Assembly: GCA_018711005.1 (NCBI GenBank) | Contig: DVIT01000022.1 | Span: 62,001-126,000, forward strand | Origin: Candidatus Scybalocola faecigallinarum | Lineage (GTDB): Bacteria > Bacillota > Clostridia > Lachnospirales > Lachnospiraceae | Length of the DNA: 64,000 nt | Direction of reading: 5' to 3' | Shown here: positions 1 through 7,864 of the stretch, one piece after another | Layout: every line of letters starts with the position of its first letter | How positions within the stretch are numbered: position 1 is the stretch's first letter | Program-made: the position numbers and the translations under genes | The notes under the pieces: model-generated | The model's input: only the letters and a program-made list of their open reading frames with translations | What the model was told of the DNA's origin: nothing | Databases searched by the model: none

Positions 1-81
1 CCTTTTCAGCTCCGGTATCAGCGCAATATTGGGGGTTACGTGACCGGCCGTGCCCCCGCCTGTCAAAACGATCCTTTTCAT
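1..81 (-). CDS. murG: MurG, N-terminal fragment (UDP-GlcNAc:lipid I transferase)
   Basis: The first 27 codons of a gene that runs off the left edge. The translation begins MKRIVLTGGGTAGHVTPN, which carries the glycine-rich GGGTAGH loop of MurG, the peripheral membrane glycosyltransferase that adds GlcNAc to undecaprenyl-pyrophosphoryl-MurNAc-pentapeptide to make lipid II. The ATG follows a GGAGG ribosome site (CAGGAGGCGG). It is read in the same direction as the TSCPD gene 34 bp upstream, so the two may be co-transcribed. Only the N-terminal domain start is visible; the assignment rests on that loop and the exact N-terminus. Confidence 0.9.
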   Translation of the reverse strand, partial: MKRIVLTGGGTAGHVTPNIALIPELKR

Positions 82-115
82 ATCCTATACCGCCTCCTGC
101 AAAAGCCTGTCATGA

Positions 116-361
116 TCAATGATTTGCCTTATATTCTTTAAGTGCCTCTGCCAGCTGAGCCGGACATGAGGTCCCGCGGCCATTGCAGTCAATGCCGTCC
201 AGACGCTGGATCACCTCATCAACCGTCATTCCTTCTACAAGCTTGGAAATCCCCTGGGTATTTCCATGGCAGCCGCCGATGAACTGGCAGCTCTTTACAA
301 TATTATTTTCAACTTCAAAATCTACAGCTCTGGAACATGTTCCATGATTCATATGTCTCAT
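116..361 (-). CDS. TSCPD-domain protein (TIGR03905-like)
   Basis: An 81-residue protein with the pattern NHGTCSRAVDFEVENN near the N-terminus, GGCHGNTQGISKLVEG in the middle and GRGTSCPAQLAEAL at the C-terminus, the three cysteine-containing blocks of the small TSCPD family. The related domain also occurs at the C-terminus of some class II ribonucleotide reductases; the function of the stand-alone form is not established. The ATG at 361 was chosen because AGAGGAAT lies 7 bp upstream; the frame is open further upstream but without a ribosome site. The conserved cysteines suggest metal or redox chemistry, which is inference only. It lies directly upstream of murG. Confidence 0.85.
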   Translation of the reverse strand: MRHMNHGTCSRAVDFEVENNIVKSCQFIGGCHGNTQGISKLVEGMTVDEVIQRLDGIDCNGRGTSCPAQLAEALKEYKANH

Positions 362-492
362 TGGTAATTCCTCTTTTCTTCTTAATATATTATATAGCTC
401 TGCGGGCATACTATACCATATTATAGCAGAAGTACCGGAAGAAAGCTATATTTTCTCTATCCATTCCAATAAAAAAGTGTTAAAATGGTTAT

Positions 493-585
493 TATTCACA
501 GCCGTTTCATACTTAGCCCCGTAAGGGGCGGGACTGAAGGGCGTAAGCGCAACGAGTGTACATGCGGGCGGGGTGGCTGTGAATA
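493..585. repeat. Palindrome-bounded mini element upstream of mtnN
   Basis: The 11-base arms TATTCACAGCC (493-503) and GGCTGTGAATA (575-585) are perfectly inverted and enclose about 70 bases that contain a second hairpin, GCCCC-GTAA-GGGGC (516-529). No ORF of note lies inside. It sits between the start of the TSCPD gene and mtnN. It could be a dispersed palindromic element or a structured leader; nothing in the sequence decides between them. Confidence 0.5.
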
Positions 586-609
586 GTAAACTTAAAAGGA
601 GTTTTGATT

Positions 610-1311
610 ATGCAGACGATTGGTATTATCGGAGCTATGGAAGTGGAAGTGACCGCACTTAAAGAACGTATGCAGGTTGAAGAAGTCGTTACGATCGCTT
701 CCATGGACTTTTACAAAGGCACTTATCACGGAAAAAATGTTGTTATCGTGCGCAGTGGCATCGGCAAAGTCAATGCGGCTATATGCACGCAGATCCTGGC
801 AGACCGGTTCCATGCCGCAATGATCATTAATACAGGTATTGCAGGAAGTCTTCAGGCCAGCATTGATATTGGCGATATTGTTATTTCCAGCGATGCCCTG
901 CAGCATGATATGGACGCAACCGGGTTTGGCTATCCTGTGGGCGTTATCCCCCAGATGGATACATCGGACTTTACAGCAGATGAAAAGCTGATCCGGATTG
1001 CCAAAAGCGCATGTGAAAAAGTCAATCCGGACATACATACCCATATAGGCCGTATTGTCAGCGGCGACCAGTTCATTTCTGACAATGATAAAAAGGACTT
1101 CTTAAAAGAAACCTTTAACGGCTTATGCACAGAAATGGAAGGCGCCGCCATTGCCCAGGCCGCCTGCTTAAACCATATTCCATTTGTCATCCTGCGGGCC
1201 ATCTCCGACAAGGCAGACGGCAGCGCCCATGTGGACTATCCGGAATTTGAGGCCGCAGCAGCCCGTCACAGCATTAATCTTGTTGATGAAATGATCAAAG
1301 ACCTGCCGTGA
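610..1311 (+). CDS. mtnN: 5'-methylthioadenosine/S-adenosylhomocysteine nucleosidase
   Basis: A 233-residue cytoplasmic enzyme that splits MTA and SAH to adenine plus methylthioribose or S-ribosylhomocysteine, clearing inhibitory by-products of SAM use and feeding methionine salvage or AI-2 formation. The N-terminus IGIIGAMEVEV, the catalytic-region glutamates in CTEMEGAAIAQ and the active-site aspartate in AISDKADG are all present, and the length is normal for the family. The frame is open back to a TTG at 604, but AAAGGAG lies 8 bp before the ATG at 610, so that start is preferred. It is flanked by the mini element at 493-585 and by a strong hairpin downstream. Confidence 0.95.
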   Translation: MQTIGIIGAMEVEVTALKERMQVEEVVTIASMDFYKGTYHGKNVVIVRSGIGKVNAAICTQILADRFHAAMIINTGIAGSLQASIDIGDIVISSDALQHDMDATGFGYPVGVIPQMDTSDFTADEKLIRIAKSACEKVNPDIHTHIGRIVSGDQFISDNDKKDFLKETFNGLCTEMEGAAIAQAACLNHIPFVILRAISDKADGSAHVDYPEFEAAAARHSINLVDEMIKDLP

Positions 1312-1319
1312 CCTGTGCG

Positions 1320-1421
1320 GCTTGGGAGCAATCGTCCTGGGACAGCAGCTCCCAGGCGATCGCTCCCAAGCCTGGTATAAGACTTCCGACCACTTTCGCG
1401 CTTATGGTCGTAGCCTTATTA
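1320..1421. repeat. Two tandem intergenic hairpins
   Basis: The first hairpin (about 1320-1370) pairs CTTGGGAGC-ATCG-CCTGGGA with TCCCAGG-CGAT-GCTCCCAAG, about 20 bp with one mismatch and one bulge around a CAGCAGC loop. The second (about 1378-1421) pairs ATAAG with CTTAT outside and CGACCA with TGGTCG inside. They lie between the convergent genes mtnN and hit. There is no clear T-run after the first, so it is not a textbook terminator, though it may stop transcription from either side. Confidence 0.5.
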
Positions 1422-1440
1422 TGTGTTGCTTCCGTCCTTT

Positions 1441-1866
1441 TTATTTGTCTGCATCCAGCGCTTCGCTGATCTTGCATGCAATTTCTTTTTGCACTTCCGG
1501 ATCTGATGTCCCAGGGTTCCATAAAATCTTCTGTCCGTCATCGGCATATCTTGGGATAATATGCAGGTGAAAATGAAAAACTGTCTGTCCCGCGATTTCC
1601 TCATTATTCTGCACAATATTCAGGCCTTCGCAGCCAAGGCTTTTTTTCATGGCTCTGGCTACCTTTGCGGCAACAACAAACAAACGGGAAGCCGTTGTTT
1701 CGTCAATATCAAAAATATTCCGAAAATGTCTTTTAGGCAGTACAAGTGCGTGTCCCTTTGTTGCCGGGGACAGATCCAGGATCACCCGAAACATTTCATC
1801 TTCATATACCGTAGCAGACGGTATATGACCATTTGCGATCTTGCAAAAAATACAATCCTGTTCCAT
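1441..1866 (-). CDS. HIT-family nucleotide hydrolase
   Basis: A 141-residue HIT (histidine triad) protein of the Hint branch. The N-terminus has the usual CIFCKIANG zinc or structural cysteine block, and the C-terminal half carries the triad VFHFHLHIIPR, whose central histidine is the nucleophile for cleaving nucleoside phosphoramidates or adenylates. Length and layout are typical of bacterial HIT proteins. The ATG at 1866 follows AGGAGG with an 8 bp gap; the upstream in-frame ATG at 1887 lies before that site and is rejected. Physiological substrate unknown. It is convergent with mtnN. Confidence 0.93.
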   Translation of the reverse strand: MEQDCIFCKIANGHIPSATVYEDEMFRVILDLSPATKGHALVLPKRHFRNIFDIDETTASRLFVVAAKVARAMKKSLGCEGLNIVQNNEEIAGQTVFHFHLHIIPRYADDGQKILWNPGTSDPEVQKEIACKISEALDADK

Positions 1867-2077
1867 AAAACTTACCTCCTGATCCAATTAATTTACAGAT
1901 GCTGCCCGCTGTGTTTGCGCCAGCGTCCACTATTATTTTAGTAGTCCCCTCGAAATATTTCAAGCCCTGTCGTTAAATGCGAAACATTATATTTGATGCA
2001 TGGCCAATAAAATGTTACCCTTACCATAACAGCCCGAAAAACGGACACAAAATAATCTTTTGAAAGGACGATCTGTT

Positions 2078-2761
2078 ATGGAACAAGCAAGCTCCTACAT
2101 ATCTGATACAACGACAGAATCCGTAAATATTGCCCAGATTTCCCACGAAATACGCAATCCCCTGACTCTGATCAACTGTACCCTCCAGCTTTTAGACTGC
2201 CGCTATCCTCAGCTAAAGGATGATGATCTGTGGAACCAGCTGATCGGCGATGTGGATTATTTAAGACAGCTGATGCTGTCCCTGTCGGATCTGAACCGGT
2301 GCGGGCATATCAACCTGGCGCCGGTAAATATGAACCAGATGATCCGCGGTATTGCCCGCCAATATCTGGTCCTTGCCCAAAAAGAAGAAAAGCATTTGTC
2401 TGTGATCCTGCAAAATGAGCTTCCTGTGATTACCTGTGATGAGCTGAAGATTCATCAGGCCCTGGTCAACCTGATTAAAAACGCCTTTGAAGCGACAAAA
2501 CCATGGGATACCATTGAAATTTTTGCAAAATCCACCGCACAGCGTCTCATTATCGCTATTAAAGACACAGGAAAAGGCATTCCCCAGGACAGCCTGTCAA
2601 AAATCTTCCAGCCTTTTGTTACCCAAAAGCAGGAAGGCACCGGCCTTGGCCTGTCTATTACCAAAAAGATCATCGAAGCGCATAAAGGGACCATCCGCGT
2701 TTATTCCCGGGAAGGTATCGGCACAAAATTTATTGTGTCTCTCCCCATAGTTCAAAAATAA
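2078..2761 (+). CDS. Small soluble sensor histidine kinase, orphan
   Basis: A 227-residue kinase with no transmembrane segment. It has a HisKA block with the phospho-acceptor histidine in QISHEIRNPLTLI (about residues 24-36), then the ATPase boxes: N box NLIKNAFEA, G1 DTGKGIP and G2 GTGLGLSITKKIIEAHKG. The only sequence before the H box is a polar stretch of about 25 residues with no recognisable sensor domain. No response regulator lies beside it. The core resembles kinases that feed the sporulation phosphorelay, but such a link here is inference. The ATG at 2078 follows GAAAGGA. The last 32 bases overlap the end of the convergent FHA gene. Confidence 0.85.
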   Translation: MEQASSYISDTTTESVNIAQISHEIRNPLTLINCTLQLLDCRYPQLKDDDLWNQLIGDVDYLRQLMLSLSDLNRCGHINLAPVNMNQMIRGIARQYLVLAQKEEKHLSVILQNELPVITCDELKIHQALVNLIKNAFEATKPWDTIEIFAKSTAQRLIIAIKDTGKGIPQDSLSKIFQPFVTQKQEGTGLGLSITKKIIEAHKGTIRVYSREGIGTKFIVSLPIVQK

Positions 2762-4127
2762 ATTCTGCATCACCAAGGATCACACTGTCACCTTCATGGA
2801 GCGCGGCAGGGGCCATAGGCCTAAGCATCTCTCCATTAATAAATGTACCGTTCGTCGAACGCAAATCTGTCAGGCAAAAATTTTTTCCCACAGCTTCTAT
2901 TTTTGCGTGTCTGCGGCTCACTGTAGGAATACGCACCCGGCACTCCATATCCATAGCCTCTTTTCCGATGACCGCAGGAAACCGGGACACGGATACATTC
3001 CCATACAGCTGAGGATTGGCGCTTTTAAGGATAATCCCCGGCGCAGGGCTTGACAAGACCACTGTCTCATGATCCGTTTTTTGTCTGCTGCCGCCTGTTC
3101 TGCCGCTCAGCCCGTCCAATCCTGCACGGCTGCTTTGTTCTTCCCGATCTGCGCCGCCGCTTTCCACATATGGTGTGCCTGTTCCAGCAGGCACATCATC
3201 CTGGGGCTTCCAAAAATCATCATCTTCTGTTCCCCGATTTTTTAACAAAATAATAATGGCTCCAATAACTGCTGTGGCAGCGGCTGCGGCAATAAGGATG
3301 CCGACGCCGGCCATAAAAGGTATGCGGTGAAACACTTTCAGCAGGATAACACCCACACCTGTCTGAGCCAGACATACGCCTCCCAGGATGGCCCACGGCA
3401 GTCCTGCCGGAGGCTCTTTAGACGGGTTGTCTGTGGTTTGGGAAATTTCATCGTCTTTCTTTTCTGCTTCTTTATACAGAATCTTGCTCGCCTGAACATC
3501 TTCCGCTTCAGTCTTCAGATTTTGTGGTATCGAAGGCGTCTGCCCCGGATCCGGGTCTGAAGCGGCCCGGGACTTTTCTCTGAAATCGCGGCCTTTAAGG
3601 ACAAATCCTCTTAAGTCCCTCAAAACGGTACTTTCCCCGCAGCACAAATGATAAAACTCATAGGCCCTTTGCACCGCACCGTTGCATGTATAATCCACAG
3701 CCTTTAAAAAGGCGCCGGCCAGATCCTTAAGCTGGCCGGATACACTGACCTGGTATCCGGGATAATACAAAAAACGGTATTTTCCCTCATGAGTATAAAA
3801 TATACAGGCTGTATCCAGCAATATATCATTTTCATCTAAAAGATATTCTCCCGCTTCATCCAAAGCGCCCAGCAGGCTGGCAGCAAAAAGTTCCAGCTCT
3901 TTAAGACTCATTCCTTTTTCCATCTGCTGTCCAAGGCTTGTATCTGACATAAGATTATAATAATATTTCACACATTGATCCGTGCTGCGCAGCTGAAATG
4001 GCAAAAAATAATTAAATGTATTATTTTGCATCATTTTAATACCATAGTCTGCTTTGCCGCTGACCGTCTCCGGTTCCCATATAAGATATGTTCGGCAGTT
4101 TTCCTGCTCAATATGCATCCTGCTCAT
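2730..4127 (-). CDS. FHA-domain protein of the tad locus (DUF6382-like N-terminus)
   Basis: A 465-residue protein, last gene of the tad operon. Residues 1-170 form a globular region seen in Lachnospiraceae FHA proteins of Flp-pilus loci. A polar linker follows, then two membrane segments near residues 245-295, another low-complexity linker, and a C-terminal FHA domain near 375-460 with the phosphothreonine-binding signs VSRRHAKIE and LRSTNGTFING. FHA domains read Ser/Thr-phosphorylated partners, so this may couple pilus assembly to a protein kinase not present in the window. The ATG follows GGGAGGAG. The 3' end overlaps the convergent histidine kinase gene by 32 bp. Confidence 0.85.
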   Translation of the reverse strand: MSRMHIEQENCRTYLIWEPETVSGKADYGIKMMQNNTFNYFLPFQLRSTDQCVKYYYNLMSDTSLGQQMEKGMSLKELELFAASLLGALDEAGEYLLDENDILLDTACIFYTHEGKYRFLYYPGYQVSVSGQLKDLAGAFLKAVDYTCNGAVQRAYEFYHLCCGESTVLRDLRGFVLKGRDFREKSRAASDPDPGQTPSIPQNLKTEAEDVQASKILYKEAEKKDDEISQTTDNPSKEPPAGLPWAILGGVCLAQTGVGVILLKVFHRIPFMAGVGILIAAAAATAVIGAIIILLKNRGTEDDDFWKPQDDVPAGTGTPYVESGGADREEQSSRAGLDGLSGRTGGSRQKTDHETVVLSSPAPGIILKSANPQLYGNVSVSRFPAVIGKEAMDMECRVRIPTVSRRHAKIEAVGKNFCLTDLRSTNGTFINGEMLRPMAPAALHEGDSVILGDAEFIFELWGETQ

Positions 4128-4151
4128 AAAATCTCCTCCCCTGTACTGCTG

Positions 4152-4664
4152 CTATTGGGCCTGTCGGTCAGGCTCCCAAAAATTTTTATAAAACCACTGA
4201 CGGATATGCAGGCGTTCATAGGACGCCTCATAGACGACCGGCTCAAACACATGAAACACCGACAGATCTATAAGTGTTTCCGGTTCTCCCACGACCCGCC
4301 ATGTTGCTGTGTAAAGCTTTGTCAGGAGATTTTTCTTACAGGTTCCCACAGACGCCGTCAGCCGGCTCATTAAAAGCTGATCCTCCAGCTCGGGACCATA
4401 CTTACCCTCCACAGCTCCTATGATCTCCCTGCTGGTGCGCTGTTCACGGGCATGTTCATTTTCCACATACTCCCAGCAGCATTCCCGGGCCATACGATTG
4501 GCATAAACATAAAGGATATACTGGTCATGGAGATAAAAGACCACATATAAAAACGCAGCCATGATCAGCAGTATAAAGGGCAGGACAAGAGCGGCCTCCA
4601 CTGTATAGCTTGCCCTTTTGCAGTTTTTCTCCCACAGCTTTTTCAAACACCGGTTTTCACTCAT
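4152..4664 (-). CDS. TadE-like minor pseudopilin
   Basis: A 170-residue protein starting MSENRCLKKLWEKNCKRAS followed by the hydrophobic pseudopilin segment (residues about 20-45) with the TVEAALVLPF motif of TadE proteins; the acidic residue after the processing point is present. A mixed extracytoplasmic region follows. The frame stays open far upstream, but that part is the shadow of the peptidase gene; the ATG at 4664 overlaps the peptidase stop in an ATGA, indicating translational coupling. TadE/TadF proteins are minor structural parts needed for Flp pilus assembly. Confidence 0.8.
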   Translation of the reverse strand: MSENRCLKKLWEKNCKRASYTVEAALVLPFILLIMAAFLYVVFYLHDQYILYVYANRMARECCWEYVENEHAREQRTSREIIGAVEGKYGPELEDQLLMSRLTASVGTCKKNLLTKLYTATWRVVGEPETLIDLSVFHVFEPVVYEASYERLHIRQWFYKNFWEPDRQAQ

Positions 4665-5086
4665 AAATATACCACTCCTATATATGCCGCAAAGTAAAAG
4701 GGAACAAAGGGCAGGCAGGTCTTTCTTGAAAGCTTCCGAAACATCAGTCCGGCGCAGGAAAATATAAAAATAAATCCAAAAGCCATTAAGATCGTCTCCA
4801 AGCTCTCCCGGCCTCCAAGCATCATGCCGATACATGCGGCCATGATCCCGTCCCCCATGCCGATCTGCCCCTGAAACAAAAAGCTGACCAGCATAAGCAG
4901 ACTGCCGGGAATTGCACCGGTCAGGGTTCCTGCTGCCAGGGCGGGGCCCCTTAACAGCGCTGCCCCGATCCCTAAAAATAATGGCACAAGCACCGGGATC
5001 TTTCTTTTTTTCAGATCCCATAAAGATAATACGGCAAGGATCGCTGCTGCGATCAGGCGAAACAGCCATTCTGTATGCTCCCACAT
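4661..5086 (-). CDS. Prepilin peptidase, A24 family (second copy in the locus)
   Basis: A 141-residue multi-pass membrane protein. The two aspartates expected of A24 aspartic prepilin peptidases are visible: one in LSLWDLKKRKIP near residue 23 and one in the GMGDGIMAA block near residue 77. It lacks the cysteine-rich N-terminal methylase domain, as in TadV/CpaA. It lies between two TadE-type genes and overlaps the next start by ATGA. A second A24 peptidase heads the same operon at 12467-12991, so the locus has two; each may serve different substrates (Flp pilin or TadE/TadF), which is inference. Confidence 0.85.
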   Translation of the reverse strand: MWEHTEWLFRLIAAAILAVLSLWDLKKRKIPVLVPLFLGIGAALLRGPALAAGTLTGAIPGSLLMLVSFLFQGQIGMGDGIMAACIGMMLGGRESLETILMAFGFIFIFSCAGLMFRKLSRKTCLPFVPFYFAAYIGVVYL

Positions 5087-5092
5087 AAATCC

Positions 5093-6070
5093 TCACCTCC
5101 CGCACCGGCTGCATGGGGGCAAAACACAGTCAGATGTCAGCACCATCTCATAAACCGTCCTGCTCAGACTCCCGCATTGGGATGTGCTGTGATAGCGGCT
5201 CCCTGTATCTGTAATGTACACGACCGGAGGATCTTCATCGCCCATGCACCGCTCACAGCCATAATATCTGCCGCCCTGAGCATTGCGCTGTGATGCAGCC
5301 TGTCCAAATGGCACTCCATGGAGGGACAGATCAATATAAGCACATTCCCTGCTCCTGTGATAGACCACACCGTTTTCTGCCACATAGACGACGGTTTCGT
5401 CCCCATCATCCGAAGATGACGAACCATTAAGATACTTACCTCCCACAAAGGCCCGGGTATGCAGCGTCAGGGCAGCGCGCACCTGCCCGGTACCCATCAT
5501 GGAAAAAGCAGGCGCCAGCTGACAGGAAGCCTTTGTAAAAATATCTCCGTTTTCCGGATCATAACCGGTTCCCCAGTAATCGATCCCTGCCATACCGCCC
5601 CGGATCCGGCCAAAATCTACATAAGATCTGCCGATCTGCAGAACCAGCTGGGTCAGCACCTGATCCGTTCCAAAATCCTCATCATAGCCCCGGACACTGG
5701 ATATATGGGCGCTTCCTGCCATGGCTGTCAGCAGTTCCTGGTGGATCCCCAGCATATGGACCATCTCTAAAAGGGCAAAGGCAGCCCACAAAAACACCGG
5801 TACGGCAATGGCCGCCTCCGCCGTCATGATCCCCGGGCAGGAAGCAAGGCGGAATGCCCTTTTTTTACAGAAAATTTTCCCGAGAATGTTTTGACGAGTT
5901 GAACCAAGAATAAATAGAATGAGGTTTAAAAACCGTTTTTTGATGACTATGGCTTGGGCTTTTAAAATGGATAGAATCCGGTCCTGGAGAGAACGCTGTA
6001 TATTTTTGTATGGTTTATAAAAAAAGGGCACTCGGCTTTGCCTCCTTTCCCGGGGATGAGGAAGTATCAA
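5093..6070 (-). CDS. TadE-like pseudopilin with two C-terminal Cys/His repeats
   Basis: A 325-residue protein. After an unusually long basic N-terminus of about 80 residues comes a prepilin-type segment CPGIMTAEAAIAVPVFLW, with Gly before the cleavage point and Glu at +5. The C-terminal third contains two copies of one pattern: VYVAENGVVYHRSRECAYI followed by YYGCERC, and VYITDTGSRYHSTSQCGSL followed by PPCSRC. Each has one Tyr-His, one Cys and a CxxC pair, suggesting two small metal-binding or disulfide modules. The ATG overlaps the upstream stop (ATGA). No later in-frame ATG precedes the pseudopilin helix, so the long N-terminus is probably real. Confidence 0.75.
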   Translation of the reverse strand: MILPHPRERRQSRVPFFYKPYKNIQRSLQDRILSILKAQAIVIKKRFLNLILFILGSTRQNILGKIFCKKRAFRLASCPGIMTAEAAIAVPVFLWAAFALLEMVHMLGIHQELLTAMAGSAHISSVRGYDEDFGTDQVLTQLVLQIGRSYVDFGRIRGGMAGIDYWGTGYDPENGDIFTKASCQLAPAFSMMGTGQVRAALTLHTRAFVGGKYLNGSSSSDDGDETVVYVAENGVVYHRSRECAYIDLSLHGVPFGQAASQRNAQGGRYYGCERCMGDEDPPVVYITDTGSRYHSTSQCGSLSRTVYEMVLTSDCVLPPCSRCGR

Positions 6071-7656
6071 TAAGCAACCGACTTGCTCACATGATGCTCA
6101 TATTGTTTTCTCCCTGTCCCTGCGTAATAAAAAAAAGGTGAAAATGTAAAATCTGCACAAATAGATATGCCAAACACGCAAAGGCCCGCATTAAAGCCTT
6201 CTCCACCTTCCTCCAGCCGGGTATTGGCCTCTATAAGATTGATCAGGCGGACATATTTCTTCTCCTTTGACACAGTCAGCAAAAGCATATGGAGATAATC
6301 CTCGTAGCCGTGGCCCTTATCCTGGTCATCTTTCCCGGCATAGCCGTCCAGCTGCTCTGACTTGAGATTTCCCAGCTGGCCCAGAGACAGTGTCCATGTG
6401 TCATCGGATTTAAAAAACGGAACCTTTCCTCCGCTTAAAAGACAGCGGCAGTCTATAAGCGCTTCCCCATAAGCCCAGGCCGCCATAATGAGCATATAAA
6501 AGATTTCCTCCAAAAATGGCATAAGCACCGCGGCTGCCAGCGCCGCTGCCACGCTGTGGACAGCCGCTGATTTTGCCGGGCTTTGCAGCAGATAAGTCAT
6601 GTTCATGACCATACGGATCAGTGAAATGCGGTTCACAACGCCCTGAAGGTTTGCCTGATCGCCAGCCTTTCCGCAGATCACATACTCTGCTTCATAGGAC
6701 AGGGCCGTATCGCCTGTGATCTGCCGCCTGCTGCCCTGCTCACCAAGCGTTCCCGAAGCATCATAGCAAACGCCTGACATTTTCCCGGGGGCCGAAGCGT
6801 TTTTAAAAAAATCAATAATATAGCAGTTCACTAAAAATGCATCCCCCAGTCCTGCAATGGACGTTTTCAGGTCCAGGCTGGAGCTTTCCATCCCCCGGGT
6901 CACATCCTTATAATCCATAAAACCGCTGATCTGAGACACATCCCGCTCCGGGTCTGTCACATCAGAAAGCTGTGATGTATCCAGGACTGCCCGGGAAACC
7001 TCCCGGTCCATGACCAGGGATAAAATGGGATATTTCAGCATATCTGTCAGATTTTTCCTGGGGTCGTCTGCAGTCTGACTTTCTTGGGTATCCGTGCTTT
7101 CGTTTTGGGCGGCCTCTGTCTGCATACTGGCCGCCTCACCGGTCTGTCCGATCCCGGAAGACAGGTGATCCTTTTGTTCCTCCACATCCGAAGAAACCAT
7201 TCCCAAAAGAGCATCCCCCACCTGCCCGGCATATTCACTGCCTTTTATATGTTTCATCAGATCACTGATCTGCATTTCAAAATACCGGAAATCCTCGTCC
7301 TCAAGGCCGATCTCCCCGTCAATCGCCACAGATTCCAGTACCGGACGTATCCAGGAAACGCCGCCTTCGTCCAGGCTGCCGCAGTTTTCTTCAATAAACT
7401 GTTTCAAAAAAGCTGCGTCCCATCCGTCCCTTTCTACCAGGTACAGGCCATATCTGGCCTGCACCTGAGGCTGATATTGGGATAAAAAAGCTTCACAGGC
7501 CAGAGCACATGCAATCTCCGCTCTCAGGCGGACTGCACTTACCCGCACAGCTTCCATGGATGAGAGGAGCACAGAAATGATGGTCAGAAACAGCATTGCA
7601 AACATCACTGTAATATAGGCGCTGCCCATACGGGATCTTTCTGACTTTTCTTCCAT
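6067..7656 (-). CDS. DUF5702-type protein of the tad locus (TadG-like)
   Basis: A 529-residue protein with an N-terminal membrane anchor (SAYITVMFAMLFLTIISVLL) and a large extracytoplasmic region with a Ser/Gln/Thr-rich linker near residues 160-200. A second hydrophobic stretch lies near residues 365-395. This organisation and the position after the Flp pilin match the DUF5702 proteins that take the place of TadG in clostridial tad loci; a role in anchoring the pilus or presenting it through the wall is inferred. The ATG at 7656 follows GGGAGGA. Its stop overlaps the next start. Confidence 0.75.
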   Translation of the reverse strand: MEEKSERSRMGSAYITVMFAMLFLTIISVLLSSMEAVRVSAVRLRAEIACALACEAFLSQYQPQVQARYGLYLVERDGWDAAFLKQFIEENCGSLDEGGVSWIRPVLESVAIDGEIGLEDEDFRYFEMQISDLMKHIKGSEYAGQVGDALLGMVSSDVEEQKDHLSSGIGQTGEAASMQTEAAQNESTDTQESQTADDPRKNLTDMLKYPILSLVMDREVSRAVLDTSQLSDVTDPERDVSQISGFMDYKDVTRGMESSSLDLKTSIAGLGDAFLVNCYIIDFFKNASAPGKMSGVCYDASGTLGEQGSRRQITGDTALSYEAEYVICGKAGDQANLQGVVNRISLIRMVMNMTYLLQSPAKSAAVHSVAAALAAAVLMPFLEEIFYMLIMAAWAYGEALIDCRCLLSGGKVPFFKSDDTWTLSLGQLGNLKSEQLDGYAGKDDQDKGHGYEDYLHMLLLTVSKEKKYVRLINLIEANTRLEEGGEGFNAGLCVFGISICADFTFSPFFYYAGTGRKQYEHHVSKSVAY

Positions 7657-7670
7657 ACTATTCCTCCCGT

Positions 7671-7841
7671 TTATACAGAATTGCTTTGATTGGTAATTTT
7701 TTTGAAAATGTTCTGGACAATGGCTGTCAGCTGTTCCTTAAAGATCAGGACAAGACTGATCAGGACCACCAGGATCAAAATGATCTCCACAACCCCGACC
7801 GCTTCCTCGTCGCACCAGAAATTTTCCAGCAGGTTGATCAT
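7671..7841 (-). CDS. flp: Flp-family type IVb pilin (major pilin candidate)
   Basis: A 56-residue gene missed by length filters. The translation begins MINLLENFWCDEEAVGVVE and continues with a single hydrophobic helix of about 20 residues and a short basic tail. The acidic DEE just before the helix, a Gly, and a Glu at the start of the helix are the layout of Flp1 pilins, which A24 peptidases process and the Tad machinery polymerises. The ATG at 7841 is preceded by AGGAGGTGG. It lies between TadC and the DUF5702 gene, where a major pilin is expected. Confidence 0.85.
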   Translation of the reverse strand: MINLLENFWCDEEAVGVVEIILILVVLISLVLIFKEQLTAIVQNIFKKITNQSNSV

Positions 7842-7864
7842 CCGTCCACCTCCTTTCTTTTGAC

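Noticed and set aside
4665..5114. N-terminal 150-codon extension of the TadE-like frame
   Set aside because: It is the out-of-frame shadow of the prepilin peptidase; the coupled ATG at 4664 is the real start.
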